A stretch of 64,000 bases of DNA, taken from positions 62,001-126,000 of the forward strand of contig NZ_JAATVW010000016.1 of the NCBI RefSeq assembly GCF_011947225.1, written 5' to 3'. Below the pieces are notes generated by a model. The model had not been told where the DNA came from. It did no database searches and saw only the letters and a program-made list of their open reading frames with translations. Source of the stretch: Planosporangium flavigriseum. Its GTDB lineage: Bacteria; Actinomycetota; Actinomycetes; Mycobacteriales; Micromonosporaceae. This document shows positions 10,746 through 19,510 of the stretch, one piece after another. A program made the position numbers and the translations under genes. Positions within the stretch are counted from its first letter, which is position 1, and every line of letters begins with the position of its first letter.

Positions 10746-11372
10746 GTGGAGTACGGCGACGTCGTCCGCAAGCGGCGGATGGTGCGCAACTACGACCCCG
10801 ACCGGCCGGTGCCGGCCGAGGTGGTGAGGCGCCTGCTCGGGTACGCGGTGCACGCGCCCTCGGCCGGCTTCTCCCAGGGGTGGGGCTTCCTGGTCCTGGA
10901 GGAGCCGGATGACCGGCAGGCGTTCTGGGCCGCGACGACGCCCGCGGGTATGGCGGAGAGCGGTTGGTCGCAGGGGATGCGCCGGGCGCCGCTGATCGTG
11001 GTGCCGCACTCCAACCGGGACGTGTACCTGGAGCGCTACGCCGAACCGGACAAGGGTTGGACCGACCGGCGCGAGTCGCGCTGGCCGGTGCCGTACTGGC
11101 ACGTCGACGCCGGGTTCGCGAGCCTGCTGATGCTGCTCGGTGCGGTCGACGAGGGCCTCGGGGCCTGCTTTTTCGGTATCCCGCCGGAGAGCATCCCCGG
11201 CTATCGGAAGGCGTTCGACGTACCGGACGCCTATACGCCGATCGGTGCGATCACGATCGGATACGGCGCCGCGGATCGCCGTTCTCCGTCACTGCGGCGC
11301 GGTCGGCGTGAGATGGCGCAGGTAACGCACCGGGGCAGGTGGGGTGTCGGTTATGAAAATAGGCACGCATGA
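10746..11372 (+). CDS. Nitroreductase-family FMN oxidoreductase
   Basis: A 208-residue protein with the nitroreductase fold. The N-terminal RKRRMVRNYDPDRPVP (FMN phosphate-binding arginines), VHAPSAGFSQGW, and the C-terminal LGACFFGIPPESIPGYRK are typical of flavin-dependent reductases of nitro compounds, flavins or related substrates. The second of two in-frame GTG codons is chosen because GGGGAG lies 7 nt upstream. The C-terminal 40 residues are basic and less conserved. The substrate is unknown. Confidence 0.82.
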   Translation: MEYGDVVRKRRMVRNYDPDRPVPAEVVRRLLGYAVHAPSAGFSQGWGFLVLEEPDDRQAFWAATTPAGMAESGWSQGMRRAPLIVVPHSNRDVYLERYAEPDKGWTDRRESRWPVPYWHVDAGFASLLMLLGAVDEGLGACFFGIPPESIPGYRKAFDVPDAYTPIGAITIGYGAADRRSPSLRRGRREMAQVTHRGRWGVGYENRHA

Positions 11373-11469
11373 ATCAGACATTTGTTTCGCTATATACGCT
11401 AAATTCAACTGTCGCGCCTTGTCGGTAGGCTTGCAGCGTCCTCTAGGCGGGGAAGGGGTGTAAGCCGCC

Positions 11470-11760
11470 GTGATCTTCAAAGCGGTGCGGGACGGGCGGC
11501 CGTACCCGGACCACGGTAGGACCATGAAGGAATGGTCCGAGATCCCACCGCGGCCGGTCCGGCTCGACCAGCTCATCACGACCAAGCGGGAGCTCGCCCT
11601 CGACCGCCTGCTCGCCGAGGACTCGACGTTCTACGGCGACCTGTTCCCCCACGTGGTGCAGTGGCAGGGCGGTCTGTACCTGGAAGACGGCCTGCACCGT
11701 GCGCTGCGCGCCGCACTGCAGCAACGTACCTCGATCCACGTCCGCGTTCTGATCCTCTAG
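11470..11760 (+). CDS. Conserved small actinobacterial protein, ParB-like fold suggested
   Basis: A 96-residue protein that I recognise as a recurrent, uncharacterised actinobacterial family. The segment VRLDQLITTKRELALDRLLAED followed by YLEDGLHRALRAALQQ resembles the ParB/sulfiredoxin pattern, in which a DG-x-HR motif follows a strand-helix unit. That similarity is weak. GTG start preceded by GGGGAAGGGGTG. The C-terminal RTSIHVRVLIL looks complete. It stands directly upstream of an acyl-CoA dehydrogenase (16 bp), which may be co-transcribed. No toxin or antitoxin partner is visible beside it. Confidence 0.7.
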   Translation: MIFKAVRDGRPYPDHGRTMKEWSEIPPRPVRLDQLITTKRELALDRLLAEDSTFYGDLFPHVVQWQGGLYLEDGLHRALRAALQQRTSIHVRVLIL

Positions 11761-11776
11761 CACTAGGTTGATCTGC

Positions 11777-12952
11777 ATGGCCGATCGTGTATCCCCGCTG
11801 GACCTGATCGACGTCGACGCGCTGCACTCCGAGGAGGAGTTGCAGTTCCGTCAGGTGGTGCGCCGCCTGGTCGCGGACAAGCTCCGGCCGAACGTCGCCG
11901 ACTGGTACGAGCGGGGCGAGGTCCCCGTCCGGGAGCTGGCCAAGGAGTTCGGGGCGGTCGGCCTGCTCGGCATGCACCTGTCCGGGTACGGCTGCGCCGG
12001 GGCGAGCGCGGTCGCCTACGGGCTGGCCTGCCTGGAGTTGGAGGCCGCCGACTCCGGCCTACGTAGCCTGGTCAGCGTGCAGGGGTCGCTGGCGATGTAC
12101 GCGATCTGGCGCTACGGCTCCGAGGATCAGAAGCAGCGGTGGCTGCCGGCGATGGCAAGTGGCGACGCGATCGGATGCTTCGGGCTGACCGAGCCCGACC
12201 ACGGCTCCGACCCGGCCTCGATGAAGACCCGGGCCCGGCGCGACGGCGACGACTGGATCCTCACCGGCGTCAAAATGTGGATCACGAACGCGCCGGTCGC
12301 CGACGTCGCCGTCGTTTGGGCGCGGACAGATGACGGGATCAACGGCTTCCTCGTACCGATGAACGAGCCCGGAGTCACCGCGAACACGATCAAGCACAAG
12401 CTGTCGCTGCGCGCCTCGGTGACCGGGGAGATCGTCCTTGACGGGGTGCGCCTGCCCGCCGACGCGCTGCTGCCGGAGGCGCGTGGGCTCAAGGCGCCGC
12501 TGTCCTGCCTGACCGAGGCCAGGTACGGGATCGTCTGGGGTGCGCTGGGTGCTGCCCGCGACTGCCTCCAGACGGCCATCGAGTACGCCACGACCCGGGT
12601 CCAGTTCGGCCGGCCGATCGCCGGGTTCCAACTCACCCAGGCCAAGTTGGCGGACGCAGCCCTTGAGCTGCAGAAGGGGTACCTGCTGGCGCTGCACCTG
12701 GGCCGCCGCGCGGACGCGGGCACCCTGCGGCCCGAACAGGTCAGCGTGGGCAAGCTCAACAACGTCCGGGAGGCGCTCGCCATCGCCCGGCAGTGCCGGA
12801 CGATCCTGGGCGCCAACGGCATCAGCGCGGAGTACCCGGTGATGCGGCACGCCGCCAACCTGGAGACGGTGCTGACGTACGAGGGGACCTCGGAGATCCA
12901 CCAGCTTGTCGTGGGTCAGCAGCTCACCGGTTTGTCCGCGTTCGCCTCGTGA
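11777..12952 (+). CDS. Acyl-CoA dehydrogenase, glutaryl-CoA dehydrogenase-like
   Basis: A 391-residue FAD enzyme. The N-terminal half carries YGCAGASAVAYGLACLELEAADSGLRSLVSVQ, closely resembling glutaryl-CoA dehydrogenase, including the substrate-carboxylate arginine region. FGLTEPDHGSDP and WITNAPVADVAVVWA are the FAD-binding beta-domain motifs. The catalytic base Glu is in LTYEGTSEIHQL near the C-terminus. Expected role: dehydrogenation and decarboxylation of glutaryl-CoA to crotonyl-CoA in lysine/tryptophan breakdown. A link to the kyn genes about 50 kb away is possible but not demonstrable. The ATG start at residue 4 of the open frame is chosen. Confidence 0.87.
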   Translation: MADRVSPLDLIDVDALHSEEELQFRQVVRRLVADKLRPNVADWYERGEVPVRELAKEFGAVGLLGMHLSGYGCAGASAVAYGLACLELEAADSGLRSLVSVQGSLAMYAIWRYGSEDQKQRWLPAMASGDAIGCFGLTEPDHGSDPASMKTRARRDGDDWILTGVKMWITNAPVADVAVVWARTDDGINGFLVPMNEPGVTANTIKHKLSLRASVTGEIVLDGVRLPADALLPEARGLKAPLSCLTEARYGIVWGALGAARDCLQTAIEYATTRVQFGRPIAGFQLTQAKLADAALELQKGYLLALHLGRRADAGTLRPEQVSVGKLNNVREALAIARQCRTILGANGISAEYPVMRHAANLETVLTYEGTSEIHQLVVGQQLTGLSAFAS

Positions 12953-13043
12953 ACTGTCGGGCGTCGATACGCCCGTAGTTGTAGGGATCATTCACTCTGG
13001 GTATCTCCACGATGGGCAGTCTCACGGACGAGGGAGCGCATCC

Positions 13044-13886
13044 ATGGGCCAGAACGACGAAACCACGCGCTTCGAGCCGGGCCGGGCGCCCGCCTCGGCG
13101 TCACCCGGCGATCCGCACCCGACCGCTGAATACTCCTCCCATGAATCCGGTACCGGCTGGCCGGGGCGACCGGATCCGGATGTCGATGACGCCGGCTCGC
13201 CGGCTGCCGCGCCAGCCCAGGGGCCCATCGTCGTACGCACCGGCGGCGGGGTCCTTCGTGGGCTGTTCTTCCTGACCGCGACGGCGGCTCTGGTCGTCGC
13301 GATCGTCCTGGGCATGACCGCCGCCGGGATCCTGCCGCACCTGAAAAACCCGTTCGGTGGCCGGAGTACGGACCGCAGCCAGCCGGCTCTGCTCAAGTCC
13401 ATTCAGGACATGAACCGGTTCGTCGCCGCCGAGGGGAACTTCCAGGTGATCGTCGATGTGCAGAACGACCAAAAGTACGTCCCGGACTTTCTGCTCAATG
13501 ATCGGACGCTGTTCGTGGCTGCGGGAACGGTCGACGCGTACGTCGATTTGAGCGCGATCGGTGCGGGTGCGATCACCGAGTCGCCCGACCACAAGACCGT
13601 CGAGATCAAGCTGCCGGCGCCCCAGCTGAACAAGCCAAGCATCAACCACGACAAAAGTTACGTCTTCGCGCAGCAGCGAGGAATGCTCAACCGCCTCGGC
13701 GAGGTGTTCGCGAGCGACCCGAACCGGTTGCAGCGCCTCTACCAGCTGGGGGAGCAGAAGATCGCGGAGGCCGCGAAAAGCAGTGAGCTGCAGCAGCGGG
13801 CCGAGGACAACACGCGCCGGATGCTGGAGGGGATGCTGCGGTCGCTCGGGTACACCTCGATAAAGATCAATTACGCAGCGCCGTAG
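13044..13886 (+). CDS. DUF4230 membrane-anchored protein
   Basis: A 280-residue protein with a disordered, Pro/Asp/Gly-rich cytoplasmic N-terminus (about 70 residues), one membrane helix (GLFFLTATAALVVAIVLGMTAAGIL) and an extracytoplasmic domain. That domain matches the DUF4230 pattern: an LLKSIQDMNRF start, VDAYVDLSAI, and a C-terminal helix ending YTSIKINYAAP. The function of the family is not established. The ATG start follows GAGGGAG at good spacing. The stop is followed by a hairpin and T-run, so it is probably monocistronic. Confidence 0.8.
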   Translation: MGQNDETTRFEPGRAPASASPGDPHPTAEYSSHESGTGWPGRPDPDVDDAGSPAAAPAQGPIVVRTGGGVLRGLFFLTATAALVVAIVLGMTAAGILPHLKNPFGGRSTDRSQPALLKSIQDMNRFVAAEGNFQVIVDVQNDQKYVPDFLLNDRTLFVAAGTVDAYVDLSAIGAGAITESPDHKTVEIKLPAPQLNKPSINHDKSYVFAQQRGMLNRLGEVFASDPNRLQRLYQLGEQKIAEAAKSSELQQRAEDNTRRMLEGMLRSLGYTSIKINYAAP

Positions 13887-13911
13887 GCGCTGTCGCGGGG
13901 CGTGTCTTTTT
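13876..13911 (+). terminator. Probable Rho-independent terminator of the DUF4230 gene
   Basis: A 7-bp perfect stem CAGCGCC-GTA-GGCGCTG spans the stop codon region and is followed about 14 nt later by a TCTTTTTATT run. The distance to the T-run is longer than ideal, so the call is moderate. The next ~50 bases are unusually AT-rich for this genome. Confidence 0.4.
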
Positions 13912-14093
13912 ATTGTCGTCGGTCTATATTCGGTCTGACGTCAATATTAATTGTCATCATCCGGTAGCCCTTCCGTCACCACTTGCACATGGGACGTTTA
14001 GCCGATAGGCGGGGGCGAACTAATTGGTCACAGTCAGTACCCAAGTTCGTGGAGTAACCCTGTTCGACGCGACCGTGGGGCGGAGGGGTGACG

Positions 14094-15413
14094 GTGACTG
14101 CCGTCGCGCTCAAGGATGTAACGAAGGTCTTCCCGGACGGCACAGTCGCGGTTGACAACGTCAATTTCGACGTTTCGCCCGGCGAGTTCATGGTGCTGCT
14201 TGGACCGTCGGGCTGCGGAAAGTCGACCCTGCTCCGGATGATCGCCGGCTTGGAGGGTGCCACCAGCGGCGCCATCCTGTTGGACGGCGAGGTCGCCAAC
14301 GAGATGTCGCCCCGGGAGCGCGGGGTTGCCATGGTCTTCCAGGACTTCGCGCTGTACCCGCACATGACCGTCGCCGACAACATCGGCTTTCCGCTGCGCC
14401 TGTCCGGTGTCGAGCCCGCCGCTCGTTCGGAGCAGGTCGCCCAGGTAGCCAGCGCGCTCGGCATCGGCGATGTCCTTGAGCGCAAGCCGGCCCAGTTGTC
14501 CGGTGGGCAGCGCCAGCGGGTGGCGATGGGGCGGGCGATCGTGCGAAGACCCGGCCTGTTCCTCATGGACGAGCCGTTATCCAACCTCGACAGTGGCCTG
14601 CGCGCCGAACTGCGCGCCGAGATCTCCGGCCTGGTTCGCGAGTTGGGTGTCACCTGCGTCTACGTCACCCACGACCAGGCCGAGGCGCTGACCATGGCCG
14701 ACCGGGTGGCGATCCTGCGGCGCGGGGTACTGCAGGACGTCGGCACGCCCACCCAGGTCTACGGCCGCCCGGCGACGCTGTACGTGGCCGCGTTCCTCGG
14801 CAGCCCTCGGATGAACCTGCTCGAGGCGGAGGTCTACGTCAATCTCGACCGCCACGTTGCCCTGCACCTCGGCGACCAGGCGCTCTACCTGCCGTGGAAC
14901 GACGTCCGGGCCCGCCATGTGGCGCACTTCCACGGCGAGCGCATCATCGTGGGGGTCCGGGCCGAAGCCCTGATTCCGGTGGCCAGCGCGGGCGCCGGCG
15001 ACGTGCTCCAGGGTCGCGTTCGCTACCTGGAGCACCACGGGCACGAGACGCTGGCGTTCCTCGACATCGGCGCCACGGCGGTGATCGTGGACGAGATGGC
15101 GGGTCAGGTGACGCCGGTCTCGACCATGCAGCAAGGGCTGCGCCGCCTGGTCAACCGCTTCACCGGCCGGGGTGGCGGGGGCGGCTCCGACGATGACGTG
15201 GCGACCCACGTCACCTCGCGCCGAGGTGGTCCGCGCGATTCGCGGGTGTTCGGCGACGGCGGTCGCCACCATCGCCGCCCGGCTGAGCTGGCGGTCCGGT
15301 TGGCGCCCTATCCGGCGCTCAGCCATGGCGCGCCGTTGTCGGTCCGGGTGCGCCTGGAGGCGCTGCACTTCTTCGACGAGCGCGGGAAGCGGATCGACGT
15401 CGGCTGGCGCTGA
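14094..15413 (+). CDS. Sugar-type ABC transporter ATP-binding protein (MalK/UgpC/MsiK-like), orphan
   Basis: A 439-residue ATPase. Walker A GPSGCGKST, Q-loop MVFQDFALYPHMTV, signature LSGGQRQRVAMGRA, Walker B LFLMDEPLSNLD and switch THDQAEALT are all intact. A TOBE domain follows at about residues 235-439. This domain is longer than usual: a Gly/Asp/Arg-rich stretch of roughly 60 residues (NRFTGRGGGGGSDDD to DGGRHHRRP) interrupts it. No permease or binding protein lies nearby, which recalls MsiK of Streptomyces, a stand-alone ATPase serving several sugar importers. The start GTG at 14094 has GGAGG 7 nt upstream; a GTG two codons earlier is too close to it. Confidence 0.88.
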   Translation: MTAVALKDVTKVFPDGTVAVDNVNFDVSPGEFMVLLGPSGCGKSTLLRMIAGLEGATSGAILLDGEVANEMSPRERGVAMVFQDFALYPHMTVADNIGFPLRLSGVEPAARSEQVAQVASALGIGDVLERKPAQLSGGQRQRVAMGRAIVRRPGLFLMDEPLSNLDSGLRAELRAEISGLVRELGVTCVYVTHDQAEALTMADRVAILRRGVLQDVGTPTQVYGRPATLYVAAFLGSPRMNLLEAEVYVNLDRHVALHLGDQALYLPWNDVRARHVAHFHGERIIVGVRAEALIPVASAGAGDVLQGRVRYLEHHGHETLAFLDIGATAVIVDEMAGQVTPVSTMQQGLRRLVNRFTGRGGGGGSDDDVATHVTSRRGGPRDSRVFGDGGRHHRRPAELAVRLAPYPALSHGAPLSVRVRLEALHFFDERGKRIDVGWR

Positions 15414-15416
15414 GAA

Positions 15417-15450
15417 GCTACTGGCAAGTAATGCTACTCGCAAGTAGCAT
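15417..15450. promoter_or_regulatory. Tandem palindromic operator-like boxes (TACTNGCNAGTA x2)
   Basis: Two copies of a symmetric 12-mer, TACTGGCAAGTA and TACTCGCAAGTA, sit 19 bp apart. The second is embedded in ATGCTACTCGCAAGTAGCAT, which is symmetric at 18 of 20 positions. The block occupies the gap between the ABC ATPase stop and the DUF4442 start, ending 6 nt before that ATG. Symmetry, size and tandem arrangement suggest a TetR-type operator (inference). No TetR gene lies beside it. Confidence 0.6.
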
Positions 15451-15456
15451 CCGGGC

Positions 15457-15933
15457 ATGGCTGCTCTTCCTGACCTGGAGACGCTCGCGGCGACCATGAC
15501 CGCGGCGGTCCCGTTCGCCCGTACCCTCGGGATCCGGTACCTGGAGGTCGAGCCCGACGACGCCGGAGGCGTCCGCGTGGTCGTGGCGCTCCCCGACGTC
15601 GCCGAGTTCCACAACCACGTCGGCGGCCCGCACGCGGGCGCCATGTTCACCCTCGGGGAGACCGCGTCCGGCGCGGTCGTGATGGCCGCGTTCGGCGCGC
15701 AGCTCGAGCGCGCCACGCCGCTCGCCGTCCGCGCCGACATCGCGTACCGCAAACTGGCCCTGGGCGAGGTGCGCGCGACCGCGCGGCTGGCCCGCCCGGT
15801 CGCGGACGTCGTCGCCGAACTGGACGCCGGCCGGCGCCCCGAGTTCGAGGTGTCCGTGGAGATCGCGACGCTGGACGGCACGGTCACCGGCGAGATGCGG
15901 GTGCTCTGGACGCTGCGCCCGAACCGGCCCTAG
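15457..15933 (+). CDS. DUF4442 / hotdog-fold thioesterase-like protein
   Basis: A 158-residue protein with the hotdog pattern FHNHVGGPHAGAMFTLGETASGAVVM, where the HNH...GG-x-HAGA region occupies the place of the thioesterase active site, and a later VRADIAYRKLALGEVRATA strand region. DUF4442/PaaI-like proteins are thought to hydrolyse acyl-CoA thioesters. The substrate is unknown. The ATG lies only 6 nt after a strong palindrome and has no ribosome binding site, so the message may be leaderless or nearly so, with repression by occlusion. It converges on the giant membrane-protein gene 15 bp away. Confidence 0.75.
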   Translation: MAALPDLETLAATMTAAVPFARTLGIRYLEVEPDDAGGVRVVVALPDVAEFHNHVGGPHAGAMFTLGETASGAVVMAAFGAQLERATPLAVRADIAYRKLALGEVRATARLARPVADVVAELDAGRRPEFEVSVEIATLDGTVTGEMRVLWTLRPNRP

Positions 15934-15948
15934 CGTGCCGAAGCCGGG

Positions 15949-18900
15949 TCACCGCATCCGGCCGACCGCCTCCCGGAGTCGGGCCATGTCGCGGCGGCGC
16001 CGCTCGTACGTGGTGGCGAGCCCGACCAGGAGCAGGCCGGCGACCGCGAGCGGGATCCACCGCGGCACCAGGTCCCAGAACCGCACGACCTCGTGTACGG
16101 CGACCAGGGCCAGTACCGTGCCGCCCACCACGACGGGCGCCTGCCTGCGGCGCAACGATCCGACAACCACGACGATGACGGCGGCGGCGCCGAGCGCGAA
16201 GCGGCGCGCGGGCTCGCCGGCGCCGCCGAGCAGCGTCGCGGCGCTCGGGGCGAACCCAGCCAGCAGCGCCGGTCCGTACGCCGACCAACTGTGCAGCCCC
16301 GGTCGGGTACGCGCGGCGAGCCAGCCGGCGAGCAGCGCCACCCCGGCCGCCGGCAGCGTGTACGCCTCCAGCGTCGCCACCGCGCTCGCCACCAGCAGCA
16401 GCCAGTACGCGACCAGTTCGATGGTGGCTGCCGCGGCGACGCGTACCCGACGGCCGGCCGCCGCCTCGCCCGGCAGCAGCGCGCGCAGCCCGAGTGCGAC
16501 GCCCCACAGCGTGCACACCCCGGCCGAGTGCCGGATCGCCGGGATCGTGAGCAGCAGCGCGACGAACGCGGTCGCGTGGGCGGCGCCCTCCACGAGTCGG
16601 CCCTCGACACGCCCGGAGCAAGTCAGCAGCGCGCTCACCGCCAGGGTCACGGCGGCGGCGCCCAGTACCCACAGGGCGGCCCAGCGAACGGCGACGTCTG
16701 CGGTGAGCGCGGCGGCGAGGGCGAGACCGGCGGCGCTCGCGGCGGCGACCAGCCACCCGGCCTCCCGGGCGATCCGAACGCGACCGGCCAGGCCGCACAG
16801 CGCGGACGCGACCAGCACCACCGCCAGCGCGGTCAGTGTTGCCGCCCGGGTGGGCAGCGCCCCCGCCAGGCCGGCGCCGGTGGCGATCAGCGCGACGGCA
16901 CCCAGCGCGGGCGACGACCGCCGCAGCGCGCCGACCAGGGCCGCGCCGGCCCCGATGGCGAGGCTGAGCGCCGCGACCGTCGGCCACGGCGCTTGTAGTG
17001 CCGCCGCAGTGGCCAGGATCGCCGGGGTCGCCGGAACGACCGCCCAGGTCAGCGCCGGCCGCCCCGCGCGGGACGCGACGAGCAGCGCGAGCGCGAACAG
17101 GGCCAGGGTCGCCGCGGCCGGTCCGAACGCGTACGGGGCGACCGGCGCGTCCACCCCCAGGCCGATCCCGGTGGGCGTACCCGACCAGACCTTGTGGACC
17201 CAGGCGTACGGGCCGGCCAGCACCGCCCACGTGGCCGGTACGACCGAGGCGAGGGCCGGCCCGGCGGGGACGGTCACCGCCACGGCGGCCGCCGGCCCGG
17301 TCCACGGGCGGTCACGCAGGATCGGTAGGACTGCGAGGACCGCGACGGCGTCGCAGAGTACCGCCACGCCTGCGTAGACCCCGTACGGCAGGGGCGTCGC
17401 GGCCACCGCCGAGAGGGTGAGCCCCGCGCCTCCCAGGAGCACGGCGAGCGCGCCGGATACGGCGTACTCCGGCAACCGGCCGCGCGGGATGACCACCGCG
17501 ACGACCGCCAGCGCCAGGCCGGCGGCGGTGAACGCCCGGACCGTAGCGGGCGTGGCACCGGCCGTCGCCGCGATCGCGGCCAGCAGGAACGGCAGCGCGA
17601 GCAGGGCGACGCCGGCGCCCACGGCGCCGACGATCCGCTGCCGGTTCCGGCCCAGGACGGCGACGCCGGTCCCGACGGCGACCAGCGCCGCCAGTACGCC
17701 GGCCGTGCTCGCCGGCCGGGCCAGCCCGGCCGCCACCGAGTGCGCGGCCAGCAGGCCGGCCGGTACGCCGTACACCAGCGTCCGGCGTACCGAACGGGCG
17801 GTCACCGAGGCCAGTGCCAGCGGCAGCGCCACCATTCCGGCCACCAGCGACGCCGCCCACCAGGGCAGACCGATCACCCCGGGCAGGGCCAGCGCGAGTA
17901 CCGCACCCGTGCCCACCGCCGCTTCCGCGGTCGCGCCACGGGGCAGCAGCACCGCGATCGCGACGCCGAGAAGGACGATCGCCGGCGGCACCCACCAGTT
18001 CGACGCGGCGGGTGGCTGGAGTTCCGCGTGCCAGACCGGTAGCGCGGCCTCGGCCGCGTCCAACCCGAGGAGCAACGCCCAGGCGACCACGCCCAGGCCG
18101 GGCAGCCCGGCCGCGGCGAGGATGCCGGCCCGCGGCCCCGTGCGTACCCGTACCGGAAGAGCCCGGACCACGACGGCGAGGGCAGCGATCTCGGCAGCGA
18201 CCAGCGCGAGTCCCCAGGCTGGGCGGCCGACCAGGGCGACCCGCGCCCCGGCGATCACCACCGCGAGCGCCGCTGCACCGGCCGCGACGTGCCTCAGGAC
18301 CGGCACTGGCCCGGCCATGGCGGCGGCCACGACCACGGCAGCGGCGAGGATGAGGACGAGGCCGGTCCGGATCGCCGGCCCGTACGCATCCCCGGATATC
18401 AGGGCCCCGAGCAGGGGCCCGGCGGCGCTGACAAGGGCGACGCCGGTCAGCGTCCACGCGACGATCGACAGCGCCCGTGCCCGGTTGGCCCACCGTGCGA
18501 CGGCGAGGTTGGCGGCGGCGAGCACGGTGAGGACCCCGGCCCACCCCGCCATGCCGAAGCCCGCGTGTAGCACGAACAGCGGCAGGACCGGTTGGGCCAC
18601 GACGAGGGCCAGGAAACGGGGACCGGTCAGGCGCGTCACCACGCCGTAGCCCAGCGCCACGCAGGCGGTGGTCGCGCAGACGACCCCGGCGTACGTCGCG
18701 GGGCGCATCGCGTGGACGCCGGCGAGGTTGACGTACCAGGCCGCGTACCCGTCGAGCAGCACCAGCAGCAGGCCCAGCGCGGCGAACGTCTCGGCGGTGC
18801 CGGAGAGCCGGCGCAGCAGCGCGACCGGCGGCGCGGCCAGCGTGAGCGCAGTCACCACGCCGAGGATCGAGGCCCGACCCACCACGCCGAACCTGGCCCA

Positions 18901-19323
18901 CGCCACGGCGGTGAACACGATCGCCGCGCTGGCGAGCAGGAGGCCGCCCAGGATGAACAGGACGTTCTGCGTCGTGCGGGTCGAGGCCTCCGGCCGGGCT
19001 GAAGGCGTGGGCGCCGGTTCCGGTGCGGGCATGGGGGCAGCAGGTACGGGCGCTGGCGTCTGCTGGACCGTGACGCTGGCGCGTACCCGTGCGGCCAGTT
19101 CGTTGCGTCGCAGCTGGGCGTCCCGCAGCCGCTCCACCGCCTCGGCGTACCCCTGGCGGGCGCGCTCGACCTCTCCCGCGAGCCGCTCGATCGCGCCGCC
19201 CAGCCGCATCACCTCGGCGGCCTCGGGGTCCGGTCCCCGGCCGCAGCCGGGGCAGCCGGTGGCCAGGTTGGCCGGGGAATTACAGGCCGGGCAGGGGTAC
19301 GTGGCCGGGTCCGGTTGATTCAT
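15949..19323 (-). CDS. Giant polytopic membrane protein with SCO7613-type C-terminal domain
   Basis: A 1124-residue protein. The N-terminus carries a four-cysteine zinc-ribbon-like motif (CPACNSPANLATGCPGCG, residues 10-27) and a coiled coil (MRLGGAIERLAGEVERARQ onward). A Pro/Ala linker follows, then roughly thirty hydrophobic helices separated by very short loops. The C-terminal part matches the domain annotated as SCO7613 C-terminal in Streptomyces. The function is unknown; the layout suggests a membrane scaffold or transporter with a cytosolic zinc finger. ATG start beginning MNQPDPATYPCPAC. The composition is extremely Ala/Val/Leu-rich, so many antisense open frames here are artefacts. 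Confidence 0.85.
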   Translation of the reverse strand: MNQPDPATYPCPACNSPANLATGCPGCGRGPDPEAAEVMRLGGAIERLAGEVERARQGYAEAVERLRDAQLRRNELAARVRASVTVQQTPAPVPAAPMPAPEPAPTPSARPEASTRTTQNVLFILGGLLLASAAIVFTAVAWARFGVVGRASILGVVTALTLAAPPVALLRRLSGTAETFAALGLLLVLLDGYAAWYVNLAGVHAMRPATYAGVVCATTACVALGYGVVTRLTGPRFLALVVAQPVLPLFVLHAGFGMAGWAGVLTVLAAANLAVARWANRARALSIVAWTLTGVALVSAAGPLLGALISGDAYGPAIRTGLVLILAAAVVVAAAMAGPVPVLRHVAAGAAALAVVIAGARVALVGRPAWGLALVAAEIAALAVVVRALPVRVRTGPRAGILAAAGLPGLGVVAWALLLGLDAAEAALPVWHAELQPPAASNWWVPPAIVLLGVAIAVLLPRGATAEAAVGTGAVLALALPGVIGLPWWAASLVAGMVALPLALASVTARSVRRTLVYGVPAGLLAAHSVAAGLARPASTAGVLAALVAVGTGVAVLGRNRQRIVGAVGAGVALLALPFLLAAIAATAGATPATVRAFTAAGLALAVVAVVIPRGRLPEYAVSGALAVLLGGAGLTLSAVAATPLPYGVYAGVAVLCDAVAVLAVLPILRDRPWTGPAAAVAVTVPAGPALASVVPATWAVLAGPYAWVHKVWSGTPTGIGLGVDAPVAPYAFGPAAATLALFALALLVASRAGRPALTWAVVPATPAILATAAALQAPWPTVAALSLAIGAGAALVGALRRSSPALGAVALIATGAGLAGALPTRAATLTALAVVLVASALCGLAGRVRIAREAGWLVAAASAAGLALAAALTADVAVRWAALWVLGAAAVTLAVSALLTCSGRVEGRLVEGAAHATAFVALLLTIPAIRHSAGVCTLWGVALGLRALLPGEAAAGRRVRVAAAATIELVAYWLLLVASAVATLEAYTLPAAGVALLAGWLAARTRPGLHSWSAYGPALLAGFAPSAATLLGGAGEPARRFALGAAAVIVVVVGSLRRRQAPVVVGGTVLALVAVHEVVRFWDLVPRWIPLAVAGLLLVGLATTYERRRRDMARLREAVGRMR

Positions 19324-19510
19324 GCATACAAGATCGGCACAACGTCGGGAAACTTGTGTCCTCGACACGACTGTCGAAGGTCACAACTTCACCTACGCTG
19401 CGCCGATCCTGTACCGGGCCGGTGAGCGAGAGAAAGGAATTTGTCTATAAGGTTTCCCCTCCATGTACCGATGGATCAGGCTGAATGGCCACAGCGCCCG
19501 CATGGGCTGA

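Noticed and set aside
15935-17377. A long open frame of 480 codons on the plus strand
   Set aside because: It is antisense to the giant membrane-protein gene. The product is a low-complexity Ala/Arg/Pro/Ser mixture, an artefact of GC-rich codons.
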